From assembly GCF_032884065.1 (NCBI RefSeq), contig NC_088867.1, positions 46,822,185 through 46,886,184 of the forward strand: a DNA stretch of 64,000 nucleotides. Direction: 5' to 3'. A program made the position numbers and the translations under genes. This stretch comes from Artemia franciscana. Taxonomy: Eukaryota; Arthropoda; Branchiopoda; Anostraca; Artemiidae. Below the pieces are notes generated by a model. That model saw nothing but the letters and a program-made list of their open reading frames with translations. It was not told the origin of the DNA and searched no databases. Below, one piece after another: positions 22,661-34,859 of the stretch; the stretch's first letter is position 1, and every line of letters begins with the position of its first letter.

Positions 22661-22779
22661 TGCCAACAGCACCCAGTGTTCCCAGGCGGTCACCCATCCA
22701 AGTACTGAGCGGGCCTGACGTTGTGTGACTTCCAGGATCTGACGAGACTGGGTACTTTCAACGTGGTATGGCCGTTGGC
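22660..22779 (-). rRNA. 5S ribosomal RNA, copy 2
   Basis: 120 nt from GCCAACGGCCATACCACGTT to CTGTTGGCAT on the minus strand. It has a more regular terminal helix than copy 1 (GCCAAC...GTTGGC pairing). Changes relative to copy 1 fall mainly in the middle (GTCAGGCCCGCTCAG) and near ACACTGGG. Its 5' neighbour on the plus strand is the spacer of a unit without histone genes. Confidence 0.95.
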
Positions 22780-22921
22780 TGAAAGATTTTGTAACAAAAT
22801 GATTGATGACTCACAAGCTGAAAAGAAACAAAATGCCTAATTTTAGAGTCGTGAAGCAAGGTTTTTAGAAAAGAAAAATATTTAAAGAACGAATCAAAAT
22901 ATGTTTATTAATTGTTTTTTT

Positions 22922-23195
22922 GGTAAAGTTCTAGTTAAGTGACTTCTTGCTATCTCGGAAAGGGGTTAGGTTAGGAAAATGAAACTTTTGGGGATGGGTC
23001 TACAGGGTAAAGCATATCCCGGGAAGGTATTTTAAAGTACTCACCTCCACTCCTTCTCCCTCTAGAGAGCCTTGAAATTTGCCTACATGACAGGTCTATA
23101 CCTATTGAAATTTTGACGAAACAACATGTTACCTTAATTTATGGCTTCCTAGGCCAGTTTAGATTAGTCGAATTAGAGGCTCCTTGAATTGGCAC
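22922..23195 (+). repeat. Unit 2 spacer fragment (one inverted-repeat arm only)
   Basis: Corresponds to 14713-14935, then jumps to the equivalent of 15431-15480. About 500 bases including the right arm of the inverted repeat are absent. Confidence 0.8.
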
Positions 23196-23307
23196 TTGGT
23201 TATTTTTAAAAAAACAGTTCCTCGATTTTTGTGTATAATTTACTGGTTTCTTAGGTGAAAATGAGCTTCCTTTCCTACAGTAAATTTCTACAGTACAAAT
23301 GGTAAAA

Positions 23308-23520
23308 ATTTTGTCTACTTTTGCCTATACATCGCCATAGCCGAATGATTAGAGGGGCGCCTTCAAATCGTTGGAGCAGAGGATCCATTCCCAACTAGGC
23401 TGATACAATGATGACTAATATAATTACGTAAGGGAAAAAAAATAATGGAATAAAAATAATTATACAACAGAAAAGGATATAATTAAATCCTGTTTTTGCT
23501 TAAGACAATAGAACTTTTAG
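23308..23520 (+). repeat. H1 downstream segment, copy 2
   Basis: Matches 21211-21430. Its position only about 0.5 kb after a 5S gene, without H2A-H1 in between, shows the loss of the histone block. Homology ends where an F module begins. Confidence 0.85.
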
Positions 23521-23522
23521 AC

Positions 23523-24365
23523 AATTAAATAAAAAAAACAAGTTTTTTCAACTGAAAGTAAGGAGCGACATTAAAACTTAAAACGAACAGAAATTACTTC
23601 GTATATGAAAAGGGCTGCTTCCTCATCAACGCCCCGCTCTTTACGCTAAAGTTTGACTCTTTCTCTCAACTCTTCTTTTTAAAACAGTAAAAAACTTTAG
23701 CGTAAAGAGCGGGGCGTTGATGAGGAAGCAGCCCCTTTCATATACGAAGTAATTTCTGTTCGTTTTAAGTTTTAATGTCGCTCCTTACTTTCAGTTGAAA
23801 AAACTTTTTTTTTTATTTAATTTCTGAACGTTTTTGAATCAATGCATGTTTTGATTTTGGCTCTCCGCAGAGAAATAATTATAAAAAAATTTGTATATTT
23901 TTTTTTTGGGGGGGGGGGCTAAATGGCTTTCTCATAATTTGATCGAATGATTTTGAGAAAAAAGAGCGGGGGAGGAAGCCTAGTTGCCCTCCAATTTTTT
24001 GGTTAATAAAATAGACAACTAGAACTTTTAATTTTTTACGAATCTTTTTATTAGTAAAAGATATACGTAACTTATAAACTAGCTTACGTAAAGAATTTTT
24101 TATTCTCATGTTTTTATTACACATATGAGAGGGTTCGCCCCCTCGTCAGTACCTCTCTCTACACTAAATCTTAAATTTCGGCCCAATTCATTAAGAATGA
24201 CCACTGAATCACAAAAGCCGTAGAATAAATAGTTGACATTACTAAAAATACTTTAGCGTAAAGAGCAAGGTATTAGGAGGAGGTGAGCCCCTCATATGGG
24301 TAATAATTTCTGTTCGTTTTAAGTTTTAATGCTGCTCCTTACTTCCAGCTGAAAAAACCTATAAA
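23523..24365 (+). mobile_element. R1 element, partial: F module and adjoining body
   Basis: F spans about 23523-23822, with near-perfect arms ('cttcctcatcaacgccccgc' on the left; complement on the right). The R1 body follows ('aatgcatgttttgattttgg', 'ccctccaattttttggtta', 'gggttcgccccctcgtcag'), then a second 'tttagcgtaaagagc...ttctgttcgttttaagtttt' block at about 24245-24360. A G-run lies at about 23909. The terminal hairpin part of R1 is missing. Confidence 0.7.
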
Positions 24366-24399
24366 AACCGCCGATACGCCGATTCTCTAGACAGGTCGG

Positions 24400-25231
24400 G
24401 GTATCATCGCGTCCATTTTATAATAAGAGTCTGCAAGAGGCCCAGAAGAAAGTTCAGACATCGTTTATTTTTCGAGGCCTTGATTTGTCACACTTAAATT
24501 ATGCTGACGACGTCCAGAAGCTTAGTTGGACCATTTCTGGTATTGAGGAAAATTTTGAAATTTTATGTTCCGAATATAGGAAAACAGGGCTTGAGCTTCA
24601 TGCTGAAAAGAGTGAAGTTGTGTCAGACACAGCGTGACATCAGAGTGATGTCACGTAATCGACCCATCCCCGATATCGTTTGTGTTGATGGTCGTCCTGT
24701 TCAGCTATCGCCAAGCATAAATCACCTTGGATTACCCTTTGGAAGCGACTTAAGGCATACTCGAGCACTTTTATTAGAATGTCTAGGTGCAAAGCTTCAC
24801 AAGGCCTGCTTGTTCCTTGCAAAGCACGCTATAAAAGAAGAGTGCTCTCTAAAATTTATAACGCGTTTTCGGTGCCCCATTTGTTAGCTTTGTCACCTTT
24901 TTGGAAAGTTTTTAGTACGTCAGATAAAGAATCTTGTCGGTCATTTTTTTTTTCGTTACGCTAAGTTCCTACTGGGTCCTATTGGGTGTACGTCTGTGGG
25001 CCAAACCTCGGCGTATGGTTTCTGTATATGGAGTTATCGATCCGTTTGCTGTTGTTTCGGAGCGTAGGCTACTCTTTGAACAGAATTTGGATACTTCAAA
25101 TAGTTTATTTAGTGGCTTTTTATAAATGTTTTTCCTATTGAAGGTGCTTTTTGTTTCTTTTTTTTCCTTGTACGCTCCATTTTGACACCATTGTGTGTTT
25201 ATTGGGATAATAAAGTTTCATTCACTCATTC
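24400..25231 (+). mobile_element. LINE fragment with reverse transcriptase YADD region and 3' end
   Basis: 24460-24630 encodes FRGLDLSHLNYADDVQKLS, the RT catalytic YADD, then GLELHAEKSEVV, the following conserved KSE/K block. The frame then shifts, and later blocks (INHLGLPFGSDLRHTR; RRVLSKIYNAF) appear in other frames up to about 25125. The end 'gggataataaagtttcattc' plus 'actcattc' is the 3' terminus. The inverse end occurs at 27680, so both belong to one CR1/Jockey-like family. 5' truncated and inactive. Confidence 0.75.
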
Positions 25232-26181
25232 ATAAAACATATTTGAACTCTTTGCATGAAACCGGCACAAACAACTTGTAACATTCCAATTCTACAAAAA
25301 TGTAATTTTAAAGAATGGGTTGCTTGTATATTTAGGGCCCAATTCCTAGGGCTACTTGATTCGTATATCCTCTGTAGGCGCATATTTCGAAGCCTTAGAT
25401 GAATTTGAACATAATGATAGTCCCAAAAGATGAGCTAAAGATTATTTGAGGGGAGAGGCGTAACTCTAAGGTAGAAAAGGCACAGGGGATGGCTGGCTAT
25501 CCTTTGATCTCTTTTGAAATTTCAATAATACACTAGAATTTTTAGTTTTCAATGAAAGGGGCCCCTTCAGAAATTTCTAAGACCATCTGTTCTATACGAT
25601 CTGACCAAGCTAAGGGGGGGGGGGTGCCTTTCAAAATATCGTAGCCCAAACTTTCATTTGTATAAAATAAATATTTATCAATTAGCCCTTCCTTCATTGA
25701 GACTTTGTGAAAGTATTTGGAGAAAGACGTCAGATTTAGTGTAAAAGTGAGAGGGAGATAGGAGCTGCTGGAACAGGGTGAAGAATTATGATTAGCTAGT
25801 TTTGATCTGAGCCACCTAACGTCCTGATAGACAATCAAATAGAGAAGTGCTTGAGATAGCTTTGACACAGCTGAATGGAAATCACATATGGAGGCAAAGC
25901 CCCCCTACACTCTTATGTACCGAAAATCTCAAGGTACTCTACCTACTTGAGAATACCTACCATAAGGGGCTAGCTCCTCACTGACATGACCTTAAAAGCC
26001 CAACTCCTCTGAAAATAAATCACTAATTCAGGAGACTAATTATCCTTGTAGGCCTATACTCCAACAATGGGATACTGTGACAATTCTCTCCTGTTTGAGA
26101 AACAATAGTCAGACACAGGTATCTTATACTTTCATTTTTAAACTGCACGAAAAATATGAGAGAACTAACTCAATCAACTGA
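25232..26181. other. Unassigned DNA with a short R1 fragment
   Basis: 25540-25620 carries the 'ggggcccctt...cgatctgaccaagc' region seen in R1 near 44190-44250. The rest is unassigned. No supported gene: the 108-codon minus frame runs through the R1 fragment. Confidence 0.35.
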
Positions 26182-26189
26182 GCCCGAAG
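26182..26189 (+). repeat. Left 8-bp target-site duplication (gcccgaag)
   Basis: Identical to 33663-33670. Eight bases is the hAT hallmark. Confidence 0.9.
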
Positions 26190-26362
26190 CAGTGCTGATA
26201 CAAGTACTCCAAATTTTTACTTAAGTATCAAGTATTAAGTACTCATTGTTTTTTTACTTAAATATCAAGTAATAAGTACTTTCCAAATTCTTACTTAAGT
26301 GTCAAATATCAAGTACTTGTCAAAATTGTACTTACTTCAAGTACTACTTCAAGTATTTATTC

Positions 26363-26483
<121 letters not shown>

Positions 26484-26627
26484 CTGATATCAAGCCCACG
26501 CTACCTTTTTTAAAGCCATTCTGAAGGCTTCTTAGCCCCTTCCCTTGCCTATAAAATGTCCCCTGTCATTCCTCTCTTGGAAATCTTAATCAAGAACCAG
26601 AATTTCTGTTTTATCGTTTTTAACTGT

Positions 26628-27175
26628 TTCCCTTGTTCGGCTGGTACACACCCAATAAAGTCCAAGAAAATAATCTTAATCAATTTTCATCACAACGGCT
26701 TGAAAGGAAAAGACTATCAAAACAATTAAGTGCAGTCAAAAAACTCTTGATTGGATCAGACATATCACATGACAGGATTAACAAAGTGCACGTAGGGTTG
26801 AACTTCTGGCGATTAGTGTTCAATCAAATCTGGCACTTTTGAAAAAATACAGGGTTATTCTGAAACATTTGGGAATGATGGAAAAAATATTGAAAGTATT
26901 GTTTTCCATTGTTTGGCTGGTACACGCCCAACGAAGTCCAAAAAAAATCTGAACCAATTTTCAACACAACAGCTTGAAAAAATTGACTTTCAAAACAATT
27001 AAGTGCAGTCAAAAAACTTCTGATTGGATCAGACAGATCACATAACAGGATTAATACAGTGCACATAGAGTTGAACTTCTGGCGATTAGTGTTAATTCAA
27101 ATCTGGCACGTTTGAAAAAATACAGGGTTATTCTAAAACATGTCGGAATGGTGGAACAATATTGAAAGTAGAAAA
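26628..27175 (+). repeat. Two tandem copies of a 275-277-bp sequence
   Basis: Both copies contain 'ggctggtacac.cccaa', 'aattaagtgcagtcaaaaaa', 'ttgaacttctggcgattagt' and 'aaaaaatacagggttattct', about 272-277 bases apart. No conserved frame. Confidence 0.9.
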
Positions 27176-27679
27176 ATAAACTTTGGAATGACTTTAAAAC
27201 AGATAAAAGGTAATAAAATAGTTCATTCTCTGATTCAATAAGTAAAAACCTTAGCAACAAAAAACTCAAATTTAAAAGTAAGGAGCCAAGTGAGTCAGTT
27301 GCAGACTTTTTTAATAAGAGAAATCAAAGCTCAATAAAAAGGAGTAGCGAAAATCCATACTTTTGGCAGCTAGCTGAAGGTCACTGGCTCTCAGCGTGCT
27401 GAAAGAAAAGAAGAGTATGAAAATGAAGTCTTGATTCACACTTTGATGACATATCTCGCCCTCGGCAGCTTTACAAGGAAACTGCCTCAAGTTTTCAAGT
27501 TAAATTTCAGACACGCTATGAAAATGCATGGCATCTATATCCTTGGCTGGTTTTCACTCGAGCAAGCCGCATGCTGTGTAGTCAATTCAGATGGTCGGTA
27601 AAACTCCCTACAAACATTTATTATAAAATCACGGGCCCGCTGATTCAGACGCATTCCATACGGCTGGTCAAACTGCAGA
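27176..27679. other. Unassigned interior of the hAT-ended element
   Basis: No gene or repeat recognised. Confidence 0.3.
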
Positions 27680-28370
27680 ATGAATGAATGAACTTTATTA
27701 TCCGTAAAAGTTTAAAAAAAAACATAAAGTACGGAGTATTATAAATAAACAAAACAAAAACGATAAACAGCAAGAAAAAAATTTCAAACTAACAAAAGAC
27801 AACATGGACTAATTAACCAGTATCAATATGGAAAACGGCTGCAGAGGGTCGTAAACACGAATAAAGTAGGTAGTCTTTTTACATAAATCATCACTGGAAG
27901 ACCGAATCCAAGAAGGCATATCAATTGTTCAAGGCAAGGGCAATTATTTTTCTGCTTGGTGCCATCTAGGAAGCTGGAGGAGGAATCTGCAATATCTGAA
28001 ATAAGCCGCACTTAGAGTATGGCGATTTTTCTCACGAAATAAATGAGCCATGCCTGATAAAAACAAAAGCACAGGGGCACAATAAGCGTTATAAATCATG
28101 CACAAACCGTTGCGGTTGTAACGGCTTTTGTTTGGGGATATTTTTCCGTAGACGACGCGTAGGTTTTTCACGGCTTGATTCACTAGGGATGAAAAGGTAG
28201 TGGAAAGTCTTGGACCGAAACACAGACCAAGCCAACTAACTAAAGAAGAACATGGCAGAATTGCAGTCCCAGCAACGAATGGAGCGACCACATAAGGGCT
28301 ATTAAAACAAATAAACTCGCATTTAGACCCATTAACTGACAGTCCAACAGCAGACAAACCAATATTACCG
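27680..28370 (-). mobile_element. LINE 3' fragment (CR1/Jockey-like)
   Basis: The minus strand encodes the region after the RT core: GLSVNGSKCEFICFN, SLVSWLGLCFGPRLSTTFSS, a MIYNAYCAPVLLFLSGMAHL block and AYFRYCRFLLQLPRWHQ. The same order (SRLYSTYC...LFLSGLRPLF; LYFRYCKYLLHLPRS) occurs in the LINE at 62.7 kb. It ends in 'ggataataaagttcattc' with 'attc' repeats. The frame breaks near the 3' end. 5' truncated, typical of dead LINE copies. Confidence 0.8.
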
Positions 28371-28439
28371 TAAGAAACCGAACTTTTAAGGGGACGCAGG
28401 AACGATGCAAGCTCACATTAAAATATACTAGAAGACAAT

Positions 28440-29640
28440 ACGGCAGAAGTTGCAGCCTATATATGGTTGAATGGGGGAAATCAACATTATCAAGTCAATT
28501 TGCGCTGGTCCCTGACATGCCTACCAATTTTCATTGTCCTAGCACGTCCGGAAGTACCGAACTCGCTAAAGCACTGGAACCCCTAACTACCCCAAAGAGA
28601 GTGGATCCAGCCCGGTTTCGTCAATCACGTATCTACGACATTTGCTTATTCTACCCACCAAGTTTCATCCCGATCTCTCCACTCTAAGTGTTTTCCAAGA
28701 TTTCCAGCTCCCTCCTCCAAATCTCCCCTAATGTTACCAGAACTGGTCGGGGTTTAAGATAAGAGATCTGAGACATGAGTTCCTTCTTAATATCAAATTC
28801 AAAAATACCTCACGAACGGTCACCCGCTCTTAAGTTAAAAATACCTCAATTTTTGTAATTTTTCCGAATTAACACCCCCTGCAACTTCCCCAAAGAGAGT
28901 GAATCTATTTCGGTTGTGTCAATCACGTATCTAAGACTTGGGCTTATTCTTCCCACCATGTTTCATCCTGAACACTCCACTCTACGCCTTTTCCAAGAAT
29001 TCCCCCCCAATCCCCCCAATGACACTGTATCCGGTCGGGATTTAAAACATGAGATCTGAGTTACGATGTCCTTCTAAATATGAAATTTCATCCGATGAAA
29101 TTCAAGATCCGACCACTCCTTCGTAAGTTAAAAATGCCTTATTTTTTTCTAATTTTTCAGAATTACCCCTCCCCCCAACTCCTTAAAAGAGAGTGAATTC
29201 GTTCTGTTTAGTCAGTCACGTATCTAGGACTTGTGCTTATTTTTCCCACTAAGCTTCATTCCGATCTCTCCACTCGAAGCATTTTCCAAGATTTTAGGTT
29301 CCCCCCTCCAATGTCACCTGATCCGGTCGGAATTTAAAATAAGAGCTCTGAGACATGATATCCTTCTAAATATCAAATTTAATTAAGATCCGATCAATTT
29401 TTCCAAATTATCTGTCCTCCTACTCCCCCCCCAGATGATCGAATCGAGGAAACAACTATTTCTAATTTAATCTGGGTTGGCCCCTGATACGCCTGCCAAA
29501 TTTCATCGTCCTATCTTATCTGGAAGTGCCTAAACTATCAAGACAGGGACTGACAGACCGACAGACCGACAGAATTTGCGATCACTGTATGTCACTGGGT
29601 AAATACCAAGTGTCATACAAAGTAATTTTTCTCTAGGGAT
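28440..29640 (+). repeat. GGTCGGGATTT-family tandem repeat element, larger copy
   Basis: At least three units, with marks at about 28746, 29031 and 29324, share 'aagagatctgag', 'tccttctaaatat', 'gtcaatcacgtatct' and 'ccactaagcttcattccgat'-like blocks. It ends near 29560 with repeated 'gacagaccgacaga' and 'tttgcgatcactgtatgtca'. Same family as 5565-6363. Confidence 0.75.
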
Positions 29641-29727
29641 GGAATATTTGGTTGAAGGTTGGCTTCAGTATGACTTATTTTGGAAAAGGATTATTTCCAG
29701 GCTTTGGGCAAGCCATGGGTGGAAGTA

Positions 29728-32700
29728 GTTATAGGCCCTACTAAACTGAAGCAAAACTCGACTTTCTTAAAACTTGAAACCCCCTCCCCCTTGCCCTATT
29801 TTAGATAGGGCTTGTGATATCAGAGCTCGATATGAGTCCTGATCCTAGTCATCTTTAGTCAAGCTTTCATTTGGATCCGTTGCTCCATTCGCAAGTTATA
29901 CTAAATTAAACCAAAAGCTTGACTTTTTTCACCACTTAAAACCCACTCCCCCTCGTTCTATTTGAGCTAGGGTTTTCTTCTCAAAACTTGATGCCTGTCA
30001 CGGTCTTACGCACCTTTGGTTCAATCTTCACTAAGATCCATCAATCTCGCAAGTTACACTGAATGAAATGAAAAACTCAACTTTTTTAGCACTCAAAGCT
30101 CCCTCCCCCTAATTAAGCTAGAGTCTTCATCTCCAAACATGATGTGTCTTATGGTTTTGACATCTTTGGCTTGACTCATTGAGATCCATTACTTCATTCA
30201 CAAGTTAAACTGAGTCAAACAAAAAACTCAACTTTGTTAGCACTTAAAGCCCCCTCCCCCTCGCCCTAATTAAGCTTGAGTCTCCATCCTAGAGCTCAAT
30301 GCATATCATACCCTTAGGCATCTTTATTCAATTTTCATCGAAAGTCATCTCTCCATTTGCAAGTTACAGTGAATTAGATAAAAAAGTCGAATTTTTTTAA
30401 AACAATGTCCCGTCGCCCTAATTGTGTTGCGAGAGCAACACTTTGGTTTTGTCCTTTTTTTCCTATGCCGCCGATTTTGGCTTATTCCTGGAAACTGGTA
30501 AGGGTCTAACCTGTGCGGTTTTTACGGAAAGTGTGGACCTCAGGCTTCATTGATGAATATGGCATCACATTTTGGAAAGCTCCGCAGAACTCTTGCCTGG
30601 GGCCAAAAAGGATGGTTTTTGCTTGTCCACGAGCCAGAGCCTATGGTGTGCGAAGTGAAGTGGATTTACGTAGCCTATTTCAGAGAGGAGTATCTGAAGT
30701 TGTGCAGCCAAGCTTTCGTTTCATCAAACCATTTTTCTGCTTTCGAGTGGAAAACTCCGTTCTAGCAGGCAAGCAGGCAGGCACCACTTCTGAAGATGGA
30801 CTAAAATCTATAAGTGTTAAATATATGCGGCAGTTACCCGGCCCCACAGCCAATATATTTCTTTGAGTGATAAATAGAAAAATTTACAGAAGCAAAAAAG
30901 CGGCATTTTCCCACGGGTCCGAAAGTGCTGCCGTGATTTTCGCTGGGTTTATCATTTATTTTTTCGGACTTTGGATTGAGGTAGAGAAATGTTATCAGAT
31001 GTACCTCTTAAACTTTAAAAGTTCTGTCATTGCTAAAGAAATTTTGAGCTTATCCTTTGCTCCTTTCCAAGTGGTGACGTTAGAAAGTTGGCCTACGGCA
31101 AAAAATCAACTTTTGAACTAAGACAGATATAATTTTTTTTCGACGGCATTCGATAGCTCTTGATGAGCTGATTAAAGTATATGTCATCCATTTTTTGATA
31201 CAAAATTGCTTCATGAGATATACTAGTTTGAAAGTTTCCAGGGGTTGACAACTTCAGTAGTAGGGTACACACTGAAACCAAAAATAAGCCGATACCAATT
31301 GTGAGACATGTAGAGGACTTGTAAGGAAAGGTCAGCTGTTAGCTCATAATCATCTTCGGCAGTGATGGGTATGCAAATTTTGCTATTCGGTGTACCTATT
31401 TCCAGTTTCCAGTTATTTCCAGTATTTGTTTCCATATCCAGTATTATTTCCATATTTGTTTCCAGCGTATTTGATGATAAGACCAAGTTGGTTCCAGTGG
31501 TAAGACATGTAGGGGACTTGTAAGTAATAATCGTCTGTTAGGCTACAATCATCTTTAGTGAAGAGGTTTTGTAACTTTTGCGAGTTGGTGTAGCCTACCC
31601 ATACTCACTGTAACCTAGTATTAAGTGTTTACACAATGGGTACAAACGACAACGTAAAACAACGAGGCAGTTTCGTAATAATTAATAGAGTGTCATGTAT
31701 GGTATTTTGATCCTGAAAAGTTACGGATAGCTTTATAATACCAACTAGATTTTATAAGATATTGTTCCAAGTCTTGATCTGTCACGATGTCTACGATTGA
31801 AAAGGATAAAGTTCAACAGGCTGCAAAGTCAATTTAGTCCCTTCTTTCGATATTTTTTTTCTATTGTTGTTTTTTCAACGCTGAGGAATAGGCTTTGATC
31901 ATGTGATTACTAATCTCGACCTTCTTTGAACATAACGTTTTAAAAGCTTCGATAGGCTGACAAATTCAGCTTTCAACCGATAGCAAAGAAACAAAACCAA
32001 AGTGTTACTCTCGCAACACTTTATTCGGCGAAGCCAGACAAAGGTTGCCGCAACACTTCACGTTGCTCAGGTAACGTAGGTCTAGTTAAGCTCAACTTTA
32101 ATCCAAATAGTTCAATTTTAATACAAATCTGACTGGCGGTTCTCCAGCTATACTCGATTGTACAGACAGATACAGACAGATCTCGACATACAGACAGATC
32201 TCAAAAACCTATCTTGATGGATATTTTCCATTATCCAAATAGGTGATGATGCCTGGATGATGATATGCTATTGTTTTCCTTTTATGGATCCAATGAGCCA
32301 ATATGGCTACCTGAGACGTTGCAAAATCCGTCCATTCGTCTGTCTGTCTGTCCGTCTGTCTGTGTATTCACGTGTAGGGGGAGAACCACTGGTTGGATTT
32401 GGATGGAAGTTTTGATGGCCAAATTTGGTGCCAAGGATCATGAGACACAACAAGTTGAAAGATGAAGACCCTAGCTCAAATAAAACAGGAGGGAGAGGGC
32501 TTTACCTGCTAAAAACAGTTTTTCGTTTAATTCAGAGTAACTTGCGACTGGAGAGATGAATCTGAATGAAAATTGAACCAAAGAGGCCTAAGACCATGAC
32601 ATATATCAAGTTTTAATATAAAGACCCTAGCTCAAAATTAACAAGGGGAGTGGGTTTTAATTCCTTAAAAATTTAAGTTTTCTGTTTAATCTAGTATAAC

Positions 32701-32867
32701 TTGCAAATAGAGTAACGGATCCGAATGAAAACTAGACCAAAGATGCCTAAGATCAGGGCTCATATCAAGTTCTGGTATCACAAACCCTATCTCAAATAGG
32801 GCGAGGGGGAGAGGGTGTCAAATCTTAAGAAAGTTGAGTTTTCCTTTAATTTAGTAGGGCATATAAC
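29728..32867. mobile_element. Foldback-like element with tandem-repeat arms
   Basis: Left arm 29728-30415 consists of about four units of about 160 bases, each opening near 'ctc(a/g)actttttt' and containing 'cctccccct', 'agatcc(a/g)t' and 'cgcaagtta'. Right arm about 32390-32867 has three such units in reverse complement ('aagaccctagctcaaa', 'taacttgc.a'). Outer unit matches outer unit. The overall shape recalls Drosophila FB elements, though no shared sequence is implied. The TIR element at 30424-32019 lies between the arms. Confidence 0.65.
30424..32019. mobile_element. 1.6-kb element with hairpin-forming 29-bp terminal inverted repeats
   Basis: Ends 30424-30452 and 31991-32019 are inverted copies over 29 bases with one mismatch. 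Each begins with a self-complementary GTGTTGCGAGAGCAACAC (7-bp stem, GAGA loop), followed by 'tttggttttgt'. Interior frames (for example 30513-30866) lack recognisable domains. A deleted copy lies at 13293-13655, so it is a dispersed family, probably a non-autonomous DNA transposon. Target duplication not resolved. Confidence 0.7.
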
Positions 32868-33480
32868 TTATGAATGGAATGACAAATCTGAAGTCAGATT
32901 CGTCTGAATACCTGAATTTGCTAGAACTAATTTGACAAAATACCACTGCATTGGATCCAGCTAGAATTCCCTAGACTTGTTAGTTGCAGACAACATTTAG
33001 ATGGGCAAAGATTCATAGCTTCAGTAGTTTTACCAATAATATGGTCCTGAAGATGATGAAATGGTAGAAATCTGGCTCAGTTTACGAGATGACAAAACTT
33101 AAACACTAATGTCAGAAACATAAGCCCGAATGGACTACAGTATGCAACATTTAGCACAAAACAAGTAATTTTAGCTCGCTGTCGACCAGTGAACTGTGAA
33201 ACAATTTCAATTTTCTTTGTTATATCTTTTAAACAAAAATTAAACCAAGTCTTAATCATACTATAATTTTTTTTTCGTCAATAACAAATACCTTATTTCA
33301 TATCCGAAAATAGGGCATGGAGCTGTATCTGAGTTTACTGTAAATCTAAAGGGTGATGTTTTCTTGCGCATTGCCAAAGCACACACACACAAAAGCTATA
33401 TCTGAGTTGGCTCTAAATCTAAAGGTGATGTTTTCTTGTACATTGCCTAAGCACACACACACAAAATTTCCGTGTTAAAG
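32868..33480. other. Right interior of the hAT-ended element, with a short tandem duplication
   Basis: 33325-33477 has two units of about 80 bases ('tatctgagtt.....taaatctaaa', 'gtgatgttttcttg') each ending in (AC)n. The rest is unassigned. Confidence 0.6.
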
Positions 33481-33662
33481 GTAAAGTATTTGAAAAACAA
33501 GTACATTAAAAGTATCTTAAGTAATAAGTATTTCGTAATCTTACTTAAGTATCAAGTAATAAGTACACCCTAGAGTTTTTACTTAAGTACAAGTACAAGT
33601 AATGGAAAATTTTACTTAAGTAGTACTTCAAGTAAAAGTACTTCAAGTAAGTGACAGCCCTG

Positions 33663-33670
33663 GCCCGAAG
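33663..33670 (+). repeat. Right 8-bp target-site duplication (gcccgaag)
   Basis: Partner of 26182-26189. Confidence 0.9.
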
Positions 33671-34859
33671 CTAGCTTAAAAAAAAATGAATTAGCTACTA
33701 AAAGTGCTTGAAAAGATTGGGTAACCGCTGTGACCCAAAACATGGCTCAAACCATGCGACATAACAATCGCATTAATTGAAAGATTCGCTTATTATACTA
33801 GTTTGAACATGGCGTTGTTGGTCCCATAAGAATTTTACGATGAACAGTTCCTTTATATATATTCTTTCATATATAGGATAATTTTTATTTGTTTCAAGTC
33901 TTCATGTCAGTTTTTACTTTGATCTGACTAGATAGCTTTGTTTTGAAAAATTTATTTTTAAGATTAAAGCTAGGCTTCCTAAATAGCCTATGACATTTAC
34001 ACAATTTAAGGAAGGGAACAACCTAAGTTCTCTCATTTTTCCAGTTCATGGATGAATCTAATGAACTTTAACCTTTTGATATCTCTGAAGAATTTAAAAT
34101 ATAACACATATCATCGACAGATATCTCAAAGATTACAGTTGTAGAATGAAAAAACGGCTATGTTGATAAGTTTTGTACGATAACATAGAAGTTTCTGAAA
34201 TAGGTAAACACCGTCAGCGTGACCCTAAATAACCTTGTCTAAAAAGAGGCTCAGTATTTTCTTTATTGATTTGTTTTAGACGAATTCCTAATTCTGAAGA
34301 AAAATTGGGATTGATTCTTGCTTTAGTCTTCTTACAGATAATTCTTATTGCTTCGTTCATATTACCAGTTGTTATTTGTTTTTTGCTTTCCTATCTTTTT
34401 TCAAGTTTAAAATTCTTCATTTCTTGTATTCGGGGGTACCGAATCGGAGGCACCCGAACAATATTATAATTACTTAACAATAGTAATTAAGAAATTTTTA
34501 TTTAAGGGTCAAGACTGTACATTTGAAAATGGTGATTGAATTGCTTCCTTACAAAAAAAAAATAAAAAAAAATACTGGATTGTATTAGAAAATGCCCATT
34601 GAGGAAGACCAAGATGTAAACCCACCCGCCTCTCGACGTGAGGAAACCAAAAAAAGAAAATTTTCTTATATCTAATTACTAGACTTCAACACTACCTTTT
34701 TTTAAGATTAAGCGTTATTTTCTCTAAAATAGCTTGCAAAAAGTTGTATTTCAGTAAAAACTTATTAGTATAAGCTGCTTGGAATAAAAATTAATTTTCA
34801 GCAAAGCGCCAATCAAGCTTAGGTCTTAAAAAGGCTTAGGGGGGATTTAGCCCTTTTCA
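33671..34859. other. Unassigned DNA
   Basis: No supported gene. The hydrophobic frame at 34266-34469 begins after a 'ttgttttag' acceptor-like site and could be a coding exon end, but it matches nothing I recognise. Confidence 0.25.

Noticed and set aside
23308-23400. Possible tRNA gene (tagccgaatgattagagg...)
   Set aside because: A-box-like start only. No good B-box and no cloverleaf by hand folding; copy 1 at 21225 is disrupted. At most a tRNA-derived remnant.
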